DNA from: Agriotes lineatus
Lineage: Eukaryota > Arthropoda > Insecta > Coleoptera > Elateridae
Assembly: GCA_940337035.1 (NCBI GenBank)
Contig: CALNHX010001945.1
Coordinates: 1 to 64,000 of the forward strand
Direction: 5' to 3'
Length of the DNA: 64,000 nucleotides
This document shows, piece after piece, positions 35,361-45,775 of the stretch. Every line of letters starts with the position of its first letter. The stretch's first letter is position 1. A program made the position numbers and the translations under genes. The notes beneath the pieces are model-generated. The model saw nothing but the letters and a program-made list of their open reading frames with translations. It was not told where the DNA came from and made no database searches.

Positions 35361-35689
35361 GAAGAAAATAAAAAACCACAACATTAGTTTTTTGACATAG
35401 CTGAAAATCTAAGGCGGCTAGGTTCAATTTCTATTTTGAATATCAGTCAGTATTAGAATCTGCAACTTTTCCTCAATTTAACTGGCCTTGTATCTTTTAC
35501 CGTTTTCTAAATCCCAATGGTGAGCATCAAAATTGAACAACCCTGTATAGACTGGTAATATGGTACAAATTAATTTGCTTCAAAAACTGAGCATTGAAAT
35601 TCGGCACACTACACAAACACGCAGCCTTCGTAAAATAATCAAATCAAGATTCAAACAACACAAACCGCATAACCGTACTGCGTTTCCAA

Positions 35690-36285
35690 AAAATCAGCTG
35701 ATCTATTCTTGATGACTCAATCTATTCCTCCAACGAAACAATGCAGAGAGGAACGGCTGTGACTGCAGTGCCGCAGTCCACATAGAGAAATGACTGCTTT
35801 TTTTACGGTCATACGCAAATTTGTTACATTACACAGACATTTTCATCCCAAGTACACACAAATCTTAAACTTCAGTTATTCACACCTTTGTACAAAAGAC
35901 ATTGTGGTCAAATTTCAATGCTTTGAACTTTCAAAGGCAATAAGTGGGACAGCGCGCGATATAATTACGGCAAAACGTCTTAGAGTGAGACAACATAGTG
36001 TGTTTCGAGTCTCTTGTAAAGTTCTTGTCCAATATAACATATAAGTATGTAGAGGCGCTGCAGTTACAGCCTTCTTCCCCCGAAAACTAATTTCACGGTT
36101 TCGTTTGTAGATGGCGCTGTACTGTGTCACTCGCGAGAAAATATTAGTCGTAGGTGTAATATAACTGCTGGTAACCATTAAGGCAACAATGGCTAACTAC
36201 TACTAAACTAGTGAATTTTTGAAACCTGGTTCTGCGGCACGCGTAGAAATCATACCAGGTGTTAATTGAACACTAAAATAGATCC
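35690..36285 (+). repeat. Dispersed repeat R1, most complete copy (~600 bp)
   Basis: The 5' half matches 6297-6600 and the 3' half matches 10541-10780, both in the same orientation. No terminal inverted repeats, RT or A-tail were found. The right end stops a few bases before the P-like element at 36303, so one may have inserted next to the other. Confidence 0.85.
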
Positions 36286-36463
36286 ATATACATATATCAA
36301 CCCATGATACAAAGACTAGAAGATATGACATTGCGCATGCTTCCCCCACCAGTCATTAGCTCCGTGACGTCAAGTGGTGACATGCCATCGTTGTTTTGAC
36401 GGCTTTAACCTATATTCTCTTGTGTTAGTATTTAGTTTTTTTGCAATTAATTTACAAGCAATT

Positions 36464-36765
36464 CGGTGTGCAGTGTGTAGTTGCAGCGCTAATAATAATT
36501 TAAAAATGATTGGACCAAATTTATAGTTTTTTCGCTTCCCTAAAGAGGAACCAAGGCGTAGTGTTAAGAGTGAATCGTTGTTGTGCTGACCATTTCAACG
36601 CTGATAATTATCGGATTTGTTCTACTCATTTCAAAGACGAAGATTACGTTCGAAACACGAGTTATTGGACTATAAGCCCAAAAATTGTCGCCAATTAAAG
36701 AAAAATGCTGTACCTAGTGTAAATATCGCGAAGTCAAAAGCTTCTTCTTCAGAATGCAGTTCACA
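36464..36765 (+). pseudogene. Broken THAP zinc-finger domain
   Basis: Spread over two frames are CAVCSCSANNN, FFRFPKEEPRR, ADHFNADNYRICSTHFKDEDY and LKKNAVPSVN. These give the C2CH THAP pattern: C-x2-C, the FxFPK box, C-x2-H in CSTHF, and the closing AVPSV. A stop after 'GPNL' and at least one frameshift break it. THAP domains bind DNA in P transposases and in derived host proteins. Its position just inside the left end of the P-like element fits the N-terminus of a transposase. Confidence 0.75.
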
Positions 36766-37046
36766 GTTTAGAAAATTATACATTAAAATGTTATTACATA
36801 TTTTTGTTTCATTTAACCCAGTCATTATCCCATTTGAAGCCTGCAAGTAGATGCAAAACTTGGTAAATGAGAATATCACATTTGCGGCTACTACCAAAGT
36901 CACATTTGAAAATAACATGATATCCGACTAAATGAAATTGCATTTATTTCATACTGTTCGGAAAATACGACTTTACGTCATTAATTTGAGTCCGGAAAGT
37001 GGAACATTACACCATAAGGCCGGAAAGTGTTGCTAGGCAACTGCTG

Positions 37047-37196
37047 AATAATATGTTGTTGTCACTGTAAGTTTATGTCAAATTCAAGGTTATCAGGTTA
37101 GGTTTTTCATCAGTTTTGACACAAACTGACGCAAAACCTAACCTGCTAACCTTGAATTTGACATCGATTTGCAGTGCCACCAACATGTTATTCATA
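37047..37196. repeat. Palindrome within the P-like element
   Basis: caaggttatcaggttaggtt is mirrored by aacctaacctgctaaccttg, with outer aatatgttgttgtcactg against cagtgccaccaacatgtt. The centre is near 37120. It may be a small MITE nested in the P-like element. Confidence 0.8.
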
Positions 37197-38004
37197 CGTT
37201 TGAATTTCCACAGCCGCCAGTAAACAGTATGAAATAAAACATTGTAGGATAGGCGGCCGTAAATAGCTATTTAAGTAACAAAGAATATAAGGACCTATTG
37301 ACATTTGAGGTAGGCAAGTACAAGCCAAGGCGAAGCCGAGGCTTGTTGCCTGCCGAGAATGTTAACAGGCGATAGATACATTCCGAGTTATCTTATAATA
37401 TTTTTTCCGCTGCTTATCAAAATGTTTCTAGATTTTTGAAAAAAATCGTTTGGTTTGTCACCTGCCACCAGGATTAATTTTCGTGAATCGTGTTACCTGT
37501 GAGTGTCACATGTCACAAAAACACTTCCAATTACATACAAACAAAAAGTCTAAGTCTGTATCTTGCGTTGTTAGTTTTATTATCCTAGGAACTTAATAAT
37601 AATATTAAGTGCCGTTGTAAACGGCGAGCAGCAAACAAATATAATCACCGACTTACACGTTTTGTTACTAAGGCTGTAACACTAACTTACATGATCAGCA
37701 GCGGAAAAATATGATTAAATTACTCGTTTAGAAATTCCCGACTCGGCCCGTTCCTCGCCTGGTCTGTAAACATCTAAACTCGTATTTGAATCAGTCATTT
37801 TCCGGCCTTATAACGTAAATAACTATTCATTCACCAAGATTTGCATCAACAGGCCTCATTTAATCAACAGTAATGTACAATTTTACGTAATAAACTCATA
37901 CAGTCACGGTTCTTGACTGTCACCGCGTGACGTCATGCGCAAAGTGAACGATTTTAAAACACGGGAATGTCATATCTCTGTTTCCTTGTATCATGATATC
38001 AACC

Positions 38005-38548
38005 TAGTGTCAACGCACGCAGTTGATTCTTAATAGCTGGGCATAGATAGACACACGTTCAAAACTGAATGTATTACAATCATAATCGTGGCGGTTTTAA
38101 AGGTGCAATGAAGAAGTGTGCAACGCAATCTCATGATTAATTGTGTACCGCATTTCGGTCTTGCTCTTCTAAAATTGTTTATCTACTTTGCTTTCGTACT
38201 TAGGCTATTACAATACTCGTTTGTTTAGACAAAAAGCGATGTTATAATAAACATACTAGAAACAGAATAATTCGTTTTTTTAATGTTGGCAACCATAGGT
38301 ACTTCGCTCCGTATACAAATATCGAACTTTCAATAGCCGCCTTTAATGCACCGCACACACACTGCCGCGAAATTCCCTACATTTTTAAATTTGATTTTTG
38401 TATTTAAAAAAGTGGCAAAGTAGATAAAATCCTGTTTGATACCTCGTTTGTAAGGCATTTTATCGCACTTACTTCTTTAGGGCACCGCTACGCTCGTCGT
38501 CCTCTAAACCCGTGGGTGCTACAAAATGCTTCTTATAAAACTCTTATC
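38005..38548. other. No gene recognised
   Basis: AT-rich target sequence of the Jockey insertion; nothing coding recognised. Confidence 0.4.
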
Positions 38549-38735
38549 ATAATATACTATGAGTCGTGCTGTGACAGTGAAACAGTTAAGACGTATTGTG
38601 CAGTGCTCTGACCTCGGAAATTGCAGTGTAGCAGTTTTATGCTGCGTGTGTCGTTTGATGTAGGTCAGTGGACGAAATACTATATGATGAAAATGCGATA
38701 AAATTCCAACGAAGGTTGGCCTAGACAGCAAAAAA

Positions 38736-40148
38736 ATGTACAAACCGCCGTCGAGGCCGTCGACACCTGGAGAAGCCCAAGAAAACCAGGTCGCAAAGGA
38801 AGCAAATTACTACAAAGCATGGGCAACCGAAAAAACAGCTAGAGAAAGGTTAGAGTTAAAGCTAACTGATCTAGTTTTACAGATGACTGAACTGAAAAAT
38901 CAAACACCTAAAATAACACCTAATACACAGGCGTTAGAGAACGGAATCATACTGAATTTACAGGCACAACTAAACTACGCCTTGGCCGAAATCAAAGCAC
39001 TCAGAGAGCAGCTAGCAATACTGCAGGCCAAGCCTGATGACAAAAAGTATAGTCCAGTAAATTCGGATGATGAGGAAGCACTCGTTGCTAGGGAAACAGA
39101 TTGGCTTATAAAAGGAAATAAGCGCAATAAGAAAAGGAAAGCAGAGGAATCACCAGAAAAATTAGAAAACAGCCCAAAAGCAGAACCAGCAAAATTAGGT
39201 AAAACTGCAAAACCGGCAAAGCCGCCACCAATTATAATAAGCAATGTACAAAACTATAATGAGATCAAAGCTAAACTGCAATTTAATAAATTCAACTGTA
39301 ATACCAGCATGATGAACAATAAACAGGTCAAAGTGAACGTTAGTACTGAACCGGAATACAGGGAGCTAACATCACTAATAAATACAACCGATCTGGAGTG
39401 GCATACATATGAAAACAAAGCCACCAGAAATATACGCGTGATGGCGAAAAATCTACATCCATTATGTGAGCCTGAAGAAATAGTGAAGGAGCTTAAAGAA
39501 AAAGGACTCAAGCCAGTAAAGGTGGTTCAAAAACTCAAAAAAACAGTAGAGAAGAATGAGAAAAAATACATCCGTTTGCCATTATATATGCTGGAGTTTC
39601 ATAACACCGATGACATAAATAAAATATTTGCAATACAATATCTAAACCACATGAAGGTAAAAATTGAAGCAATAAGAAGCAATAAACTCATACCGCAATG
39701 CAAAAAATGCCAAAGATATGGGCATACCCAAACATTTTGCAAACATACCCCCACCTGCGTAAAATGCGCAGGTAATCACTTGTCAGCGACATGCACTAAT
39801 GAAAAAGATACCCCTGCAAAGTGCACAAACTGCTCTGAAGCCCATCCTGCCAACTACAGGGGATGCATAGTGGCGAAAGAACTGCAAAAAAGAAGGTTTA
39901 ACGCTTTAAAGACAAAAAATGCAACAAAACCTCCCCCAAGGACATTCGTCTCTAATAAGACCCAAGCTGGCGTATCATATGCACAAGCAGCACAGAGTCA
40001 GAAGGAAGAACCTACTCCCTCTACATCTAAACCTGAACCATCCATAATGCAAATGCTGCAAGATGTGATGAAATCTATAAATCAAGTAAATAACCGACTT
40101 GATAAACTAGAAGCCAGACACACTGGTGCCATCCCTAAACAGAAATAA
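38736..40148 (+). CDS. Jockey ORF1, gag-like nucleic-acid-binding protein
   Basis: The 470-residue protein (MYKPPSRPSTPGEAQ...) has an N-terminal coiled-coil stretch (about residues 30-100: ERLELKLTDLVLQMTELKN, LREQLAILQ). A Lys/Pro-rich charged linker follows, then the conserved pre-knuckle fold. Three zinc knuckles come near residues 323-378: CKKCQRYGHTQTFC (CX2CX4HX4C), CVKCAGNHLSATC and CTNCSEAHPANYRGC. This is the standard layout of ORF1 in the Jockey clade, which packages element RNA. The C-terminal tail (about 380-470) has a Pro-rich piece and a short heptad-like end. The start ATG follows an A-run. No stop or frameshift is present. Confidence 0.95.
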   Translation: MYKPPSRPSTPGEAQENQVAKEANYYKAWATEKTARERLELKLTDLVLQMTELKNQTPKITPNTQALENGIILNLQAQLNYALAEIKALREQLAILQAKPDDKKYSPVNSDDEEALVARETDWLIKGNKRNKKRKAEESPEKLENSPKAEPAKLGKTAKPAKPPPIIISNVQNYNEIKAKLQFNKFNCNTSMMNNKQVKVNVSTEPEYRELTSLINTTDLEWHTYENKATRNIRVMAKNLHPLCEPEEIVKELKEKGLKPVKVVQKLKKTVEKNEKKYIRLPLYMLEFHNTDDINKIFAIQYLNHMKVKIEAIRSNKLIPQCKKCQRYGHTQTFCKHTPTCVKCAGNHLSATCTNEKDTPAKCTNCSEAHPANYRGCIVAKELQKRRFNALKTKNATKPPPRTFVSNKTQAGVSYAQAAQSQKEEPTPSTSKPEPSIMQMLQDVMKSINQVNNRLDKLEARHTGAIPKQK

Positions 40149-40152
40149 AATC

Positions 40153-42819
40153 ATGGACCAAAGAGACCTACGGATTGCCATATGGAATGCCAACGGCATT
40201 CTCAACAAAAAACACTCTTTGGAAGTTTTCCTCAATTCCCAGAACATAGATGTGTGTCTCATCTCAGAGACACACATGACAACCCAGTCATATCTAAAGA
40301 TAAGAGGATACAAAACTTACCATACAATCCATCCGGATAACCAAGCAAAAGGTGGAAGTGCGATTGTAATCAAGGAATTCCTTAACCACTTTGAAGAATG
40401 CCACCTACAACGTGTTGACATTCAACTTACCGTAGTAGGGATCAAGTCCACCAAACAAAAGCTAACAGTAGGAGCGGTCTACTGTCCACCTAGGCATAAT
40501 CTTAAACAACAAGACTATAAAACTCTTCTGCAACATCCAGGAGAAAGATACATCATAGGTGGTGACTTAAATGCCAAACATGTTGACTGGGGGTCACGAT
40601 TAACCACGACCAAGGGTAGCGAGTTGAGAAAGGCTGTTCGGGAAGCAGGATGCAATTTCCATTCCACAGGTAAGCCCACGTACTGGCCAACTGACACCAA
40701 TAAAATTCCAGACTTGCTGGATTTCTTCATATCACGCAAAGTTTCACCCAACTTCATGGAGCTCGATGAAAACTTTGACCTGAAATCTGATCACTCAGCA
40801 GTCATCATGACTCTGAGCGAGAAGATAATAAAAAAGGAAACTCGACCAGCACTAGTGGATACAACTACAGACTGGGAAAGTTTTAAGTTGGACCTACAGC
40901 AAAATATCAATCTACGTGTTAGCCTAAAAACAAGCGAAGAACTAGAAGCTGAAACTGAAAATTTAACCAAGCTCATACAGGCAGCAGCATATAACAACAC
41001 AAGGGAAATTACGCACAAAGCCAAAGGTGTAAATTACCCAATAGAAATCAGAGAAATAGTCAAGGAAAAAAGAAGAGCTAGAAGAAAATTGCAACAATCA
41101 CGAGATCCTTTAGACAAAACCATTCTTAACAATAAAACACAACAACTTAAAAGAGAGATACAAAAGCTAAAAGAAGACACCATCAATTCGTACCTGGGAA
41201 AACTAACGGCGAATGAAGAAACTGACTATTCCCTTTGGAGAGCTACCAAGAAAATCAAAAGACCTATATCATCAATACCACCAATTAAAAAAGAAAATGG
41301 CCCTTGGGCCAAAAACAACAAACAAAAAGCGGACTTGTTCGCCGAGCATTTGGCAGACATTTTCACACCTAACGAAACACAAGCTAATAATACTCTGACC
41401 ACTTTTGTTAATCTAAGAACAGAAAATATCACCCCTGTCACTCCAAATGAGGTAGCTAAGGAAATAAAAATAAACCTAAATTTAAAGAAAGCGCCAGGAT
41501 ACGACTTGATCACTGGAGAAATCTTGAAGCAGCTGCCTAGAAAAGGCATAGTCATGCTCACTTACCTCTTCAACGCAGCCCTAAGGCTCCAATATGTTCC
41601 TGCCAGCTGGAAGGTTGCAGAAGTGATTATGATACCTAAACCAGGTAAGCCGCCTAACGATGTTAAGTCCTACAGGCCTATCTCCCTGTTGCCAATTGTG
41701 TCGAAATTATTCGAAAAACTGCTTCTCAAAAGACTCAAACCATTCATAGAAAATGATAACTTGATACCAAACTATCAATTTGGCTTCAGACCAAAACATT
41801 CAACAATAGATCAGGTGCACCGTATTACGGATGTAATCGAATGCGCACTGGAAGAAAAGCGAATCTGTTCTGCAGTATTCCTAGATGTGGCCCAGGTCTT
41901 CGACAAGGTGTGGCACGAAGGTTTGATACATAAACTTAACAAAATACTCCCAAAACAATATGTAAAAATACTAACATCCTACATCTCAGACAGACTCTTC
42001 AGGATCAAACAAGAAGATGAATACTCGGAACTAAAAGAGATAAAGGCGGGAGTGCCTCAAGGCAGCGTGCTGGGGCCTATCCTGTATCTACTATATACTT
42101 GCGATATGCCAAATTTGGAAGGAACCACAGTTGCTACGTTTGCAGATGACACCGCACTTCTGGCAGTGGACACCGACCAAGACTTAGCCGTTGAGAGGCT
42201 ACAAGCAGCCAGCAATACAATACTTGACTGGACTAAACAATGGAGAATTAAGCTGAATGAGCTCAAATCTACTCACATTAACTTTACAAATAGAAGACTA
42301 AACGCTCCACCATCTTTAGATATAAATGGTACCATCGTGCCCTACGCGAACAATGCTAAGTACCTAGGCATGACACTAGATGCCAAACTTAGGTGGAAGG
42401 AACATGTGAAGAAGAAAGTAAGCGAACTAAGACTAAAATACGGACAACTCTATTGGCTAATTGGGAGAAAATCCAAGCTGTCAATACATAATAAGATCCT
42501 AATCTACAATCAGATTCTAAAACCAGTATGGCTATACGGTATACAACTATGGGGTTGCACCAAAGACAGCAATATAAAAAGCATACAGACTTTCCAGAAC
42601 AAGGTACTACGCAACATAGTAGATGCGCCTTGGTACATACGCAACGCTGATTTACACCGAGATCTAAACATCCCCATGGTCAAGGAAGAGATCAAAAGGT
42701 ATGCTGGCAAACATGAGGCCAGACTACACCTTCATGAAAACATTGAAGCTCTTCAGCTGCTGGACAGACAACATATCGTCCGTAGACTGAAGAGGACCAA
42801 ACCCTTCGAGCTCGTGTAA
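40153..42819 (+). CDS. Jockey ORF2, endonuclease-reverse transcriptase
   Basis: The first in-frame ATG is four bases after the ORF1 stop (TAA-AATC-ATG) and gives 888 residues (MDQRDLRIAIWNANGILNKK...). Residues 1-230 form an apurinic-type endonuclease with NANGI, the SETH box, GGDLNAKH and SDHSAV, all key residues present. The RT spans roughly 480-750: IPKPGKPP, YRPISLLP, FLDVAQVFDKVWHEGL, AGVPQGSVLGP and FADDTALL with both catalytic Asp. A thumb and C-terminal region with APWYIRN follows. The enzyme nicks target DNA and copies the element RNA onto it. AQVFDK has Val where the related element has Ala; this is probably harmless. No lesions are seen. Confidence 0.95.
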   Translation: MDQRDLRIAIWNANGILNKKHSLEVFLNSQNIDVCLISETHMTTQSYLKIRGYKTYHTIHPDNQAKGGSAIVIKEFLNHFEECHLQRVDIQLTVVGIKSTKQKLTVGAVYCPPRHNLKQQDYKTLLQHPGERYIIGGDLNAKHVDWGSRLTTTKGSELRKAVREAGCNFHSTGKPTYWPTDTNKIPDLLDFFISRKVSPNFMELDENFDLKSDHSAVIMTLSEKIIKKETRPALVDTTTDWESFKLDLQQNINLRVSLKTSEELEAETENLTKLIQAAAYNNTREITHKAKGVNYPIEIREIVKEKRRARRKLQQSRDPLDKTILNNKTQQLKREIQKLKEDTINSYLGKLTANEETDYSLWRATKKIKRPISSIPPIKKENGPWAKNNKQKADLFAEHLADIFTPNETQANNTLTTFVNLRTENITPVTPNEVAKEIKINLNLKKAPGYDLITGEILKQLPRKGIVMLTYLFNAALRLQYVPASWKVAEVIMIPKPGKPPNDVKSYRPISLLPIVSKLFEKLLLKRLKPFIENDNLIPNYQFGFRPKHSTIDQVHRITDVIECALEEKRICSAVFLDVAQVFDKVWHEGLIHKLNKILPKQYVKILTSYISDRLFRIKQEDEYSELKEIKAGVPQGSVLGPILYLLYTCDMPNLEGTTVATFADDTALLAVDTDQDLAVERLQAASNTILDWTKQWRIKLNELKSTHINFTNRRLNAPPSLDINGTIVPYANNAKYLGMTLDAKLRWKEHVKKKVSELRLKYGQLYWLIGRKSKLSIHNKILIYNQILKPVWLYGIQLWGCTKDSNIKSIQTFQNKVLRNIVDAPWYIRNADLHRDLNIPMVKEEIKRYAGKHEARLHLHENIEALQLLDRQHIVRRLKRTKPFELV

Positions 42820-43030
42820 AGTGACTGTGTAAGAGCAGAGCATAGTGCGCGAGTGTGAGAGTGCAAATAATAGTCAGGAAAATCTACAGCACATCATTGG
42901 ATGGACTCTAGTTGATAAGTATTTAGTTTTAAGATTTATCCGACGTAAATTAATGGTTGGTCTTGCAGACCAGTTTTAATAGTGTAAGCACATAGGTGTT
43001 AATAAAAAAAAAATAATAATAATATACTAT

Positions 43031-43383
43031 TACAATCTCGAGTATTATGAGACGGTGCCGAAATTCGACGTGCCCTACTTGTCCGCTTCCTAAATCGTCG
43101 ATTATAATAGTTAATTGTATCGTGTGTTCCAAAAAAAAAACTCATTTAGGGTAGGCTTTGGAAAGAAAGATAGAAAATCTAGTCAAGTCAAAGCAATAGG
43201 ACATACGTGTTTATTACAATCACTCTAGAAATTGAAAAGTCAAAGGACAGTTGATATTAGTGACGGTAATCTTAACTAAATTTTAATCTTCTCAAAATAT
43301 ATTCAACGTAACGCCACTGAGCATTTGCTTGAAAATGTTTATCTGTCCGGACTTTAATAATCAGTAATACTATCGATACCCTT
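43031..43383. other. No gene recognised
   Basis: Sequence downstream of the Jockey insertion; no coding motif. Confidence 0.4.
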
Positions 43384-43746
43384 TACAAAGATTCGATGTT
43401 TGTGAAGACAGTAAACCAAAGTAGTAATGAATCCGTGGAAAGAGCAACGGCTAATGCATTGCGAGAATGTAATTCCAAAATTGCAGAAGCTGAGCAAAAA
43501 CTGCAAATAACAAACTCTGAAATAAATAAATTAAATACGAAAATACACGATCTGGAGCAGTACTCTAGGCTGAGCTGTATAAGAATTTTTGAAATTTCCC
43601 AGCATGACAAAGAAAATAGACGATTTAGTTGTAAACTTATTAAAGGAAAACTTAAAGCTTTTACCTGATTTGATCGATAGATCGCACCGTGTTGGGCATC
43701 ATACTGCACTTCCCATTGGAAATAATACGAAACGTCGACCTATAAT
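43384..43746 (+). pseudogene. Non-LTR ORF1-type protein fragment
   Basis: The frame has a long heptad region (ATANALRECNSKIAEAEQKL, NSEINKLNTKIHDLEQYSRL), then, after a frameshift, KKIDDLVVNLLKENLKLLPD, LIDRSHRVG and KRRPIM. The order coiled coil, DLEQYSR, IDRSHRVG, RRPI is that of ORF1 proteins of several insect LINEs. It is cut short by the SINE inserted at 43747, inside the RRPI codons. A related fragment lies at 48600-48760. Confidence 0.7.
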
Positions 43747-44124
43747 GTATGTATTATCTGTAACCTCATTTACCTTGCGGTGTCGAGGCTGGTGCTTTAT
43801 GCGCTGGCATCTGGCGGTACAATGATCAACTTGCCCCGGATTCGGGATACAGAGTTGGATCGCGCCTTTGGTGCTTGCGCAGCAACCATTGTATGAGGTG
43901 TGTGTCTTGGTGATGTGTTGACCTTGTTACTCTATCTCTTAGGTCTGTGGTTCTGAGTAGAGCACAGTTAATTTGGTGCCCAATTGTGAATGGTCTCACT
44001 GAGCCCGATTCTAATCGCCAAGGATACGGAAAAATTCCGACCCCAGCGGGATTCGAACCGAGGACTTGCTTAATGCAAGCCTGGCGCTAACCCATCTGCG
44101 CCACGCAGCTTCTCGACCTATAAT
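43735..44124 (-). mobile_element. tRNA-derived SINE with 12-bp target duplication
   Basis: The direct repeat TCGACCTATAAT at 43735-43746 and 44113-44124 flanks a 366-bp insert. Read on the minus strand it begins with a tRNA-like head: GTGGCGCAGATGGGTTAGCG (A box) and GGTTCGAATCCC (B box). A body without coding capacity follows. This is the structure of a pol III-transcribed SINE moved by a LINE. The 3' end shows no long A-tail. Confidence 0.85.
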
Positions 44125-45775
44125 AATAATAATAATAATAATAATAATGTTTATTTAACGGATTATACCGTTTACAATATTATACTAAAAAAAACAGCCA
44201 AATACAACAAAAGTTAATATTTACCATATAAAGAAAATAAAATAGCAGTAACGAAAAAAAAACATGCATGCAGGGTTGCTGGGTTACATATCAAATAAAG
44301 ATTTTATATGCCTAATAAAAGTGTTAAATGGTATTCCAATAATATCAGCTTTATTTGTCTTATTAACAGTTCTTACAATTCGTTGCAGCGGACTATGATT
44401 ACAATAATTGGTACTGCGATACCCTTGTAGCAGCATATGCTGTGACCTGACATTGAATGCAGGAACACGTAAGTTAAAAGCAGACAGTATCTCCGGGCAG
44501 GCTATAAATCCATTTAACACTTTAAAAGCAAAACATAATTCAAAATACTGTCTTCGTATATACATAAGGTGAAATCCAAAATATTGTAACAACTGTTTAT
44601 AATCCCAATCTTCATGTCTTATGTTAACTTTAAAACAAAGAGCTTTGACAATTTTCCGCTGAACACGTTCAATCCTGTCAATATGTATATTATAAACAGG
44701 TGACCAGATAATACAGTTGTAATCCAATATTGACCGTACAAGTGATACATACAACATAACCAGACATCTTACATCTGTAAAACCTGTTGTCACTCTTTTT
44801 ATAAAACCCAACAGTCTCATAGCTCTGCTGACAATATAATCAATATGATTAACAAAAGATAGGGATCTATCTAATAAAACACCCAGATCTCTAATAACTG
44901 AAACATTCTCTAGAATTTCATCGTTAATGTAATATTGAAAGAGAACATCATCACGTCTTCTGCTAAACCTTATATGCTTACACTTATCAATATTCAAATG
45001 CATATCATTGACAGTACACCATTGCGCCAGAGCATCCAGATCCTTTTGCAAGGAAATGCAATCCACAGATGATTCAACTTTTTTAAAAATTTTTAGATCA
45101 TCAGCAAATAAAAGATAATTTGAATTTAAACATAGTCCAATATCGTTTATAAATAATGAAAACAAAAAAAGGTCCTAAATGGGATCCTTGAGGAACACCA
45201 GAAGGGACCGTACATATTGACGATTTAAAACCAGTAACATTAACCTGCTGAACCCGATCACTTACAAAAGAAATTACCCATGCAAGTAAAGCTCCATCAA
45301 CACCATAAGCTTTTAATTTAGCAAATAGTAATTTATGATTAACCCTGTCAAATGCTTTACTAAAGTCAGTGTGAACAGAGTCAACCACAAATCCCCCCTC
45401 CATTGAATCGTTAATAAAATTGACATATTGAAATAAATTGGTACATGTGCTTCTGGTGGGATAGAAACCATGCTGTTCATTAACAATTATATTTTTGAAA
45501 AGTTGTTGAAAACTAATACTAACTAATTTGTCCAGTATTTTAGGTATTGCAGACTGAATACTTATTGGTCTGTAATTACAAACGTAATTGCGGTTTCCAC
45601 TTTTAAATATAGGTACAATGAATGTGTGCTTCCAAACAGACGGAAACTGACCGCTTTGTAAAGACATGTTAAATAGCATAAACAATGGTTTTAATAATTC
45701 ATCAGAGCAATATCTATTAAGATAACATTCGCAAATGACCGAATTAAACAGCATTATAGCGGCACGTAATTTTTT
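44125..45775 (-). mobile_element. 5'-truncated non-LTR retrotransposon (Jockey/CR1-type RT)
   Basis: On the minus strand it carries most of an RT domain, a ~150-bp 3' region (GTAAACGGTATAATCCGTTA) and a tail AAATAAACATTATTATTATT, i.e. an (ATT)n simple-repeat tail. The endonuclease is missing, which is the usual outcome of incomplete reverse transcription. The tail touches the ORF1 fragment/SINE duplication at 44124. Confidence 0.8.
44284..45754 (-). pseudogene. Reverse transcriptase, frameshifted
   Basis: The upstream frame (45754-45101) has FKSGNRNYVCNYRPISIQS, TDFSKAFDRVNHKLL and SGVPQGSHLGP. The downstream frame (45165-44284) has FSLFINDIG, LLFADDLKIF with the catalytic Asp pair, INIDKCK-like DKCKHIRFSRR, and DLGVLLDRSLSF, then a 150-residue C-terminal region. 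A single frameshift around 45150-45165, between the QGSHLGP and FINDI motifs, separates two otherwise clean halves. The copy is therefore fairly young but dead, and also 5'-truncated. Confidence 0.85.

Larger units (their letters stand above)
36294..38004 (+). mobile_element. P-superfamily transposon relic (1.7 kb)
   Basis: The ends CATGATACAAAG (36303) and TTGTATCATG (ending 37995) are inverted, and the inversion continues imperfectly through agatatgacatt. A direct repeat ATATCAACC flanks them exactly (36294-36302, 37996-38004). P elements begin CATGAT and duplicate 8 bp; here 8-9 bp match. The 5' part encodes a broken THAP domain, the DNA-binding domain of P transposases. No transposase catalytic region is left, so it is a deleted derivative. 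Confidence 0.75.
38549..43030 (+). mobile_element. Apparently intact Jockey-clade retrotransposon
   Basis: A perfect 12-bp target duplication ATAATATACTAT lies at 38549-38560 and 43019-43030. The body (38561-about 43018) starts gagtcgtgctgtgacag, has a ~175-bp 5' untranslated region, two uninterrupted ORFs, a ~200-bp 3' region and an A-rich tail (aataaaaaaaaaataat). Every part expected of an autonomous Jockey element is present and the flanking repeats are identical, so the insertion is young. The relative at 21.2 kb shares the architecture but is much more decayed. Confidence 0.95.
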
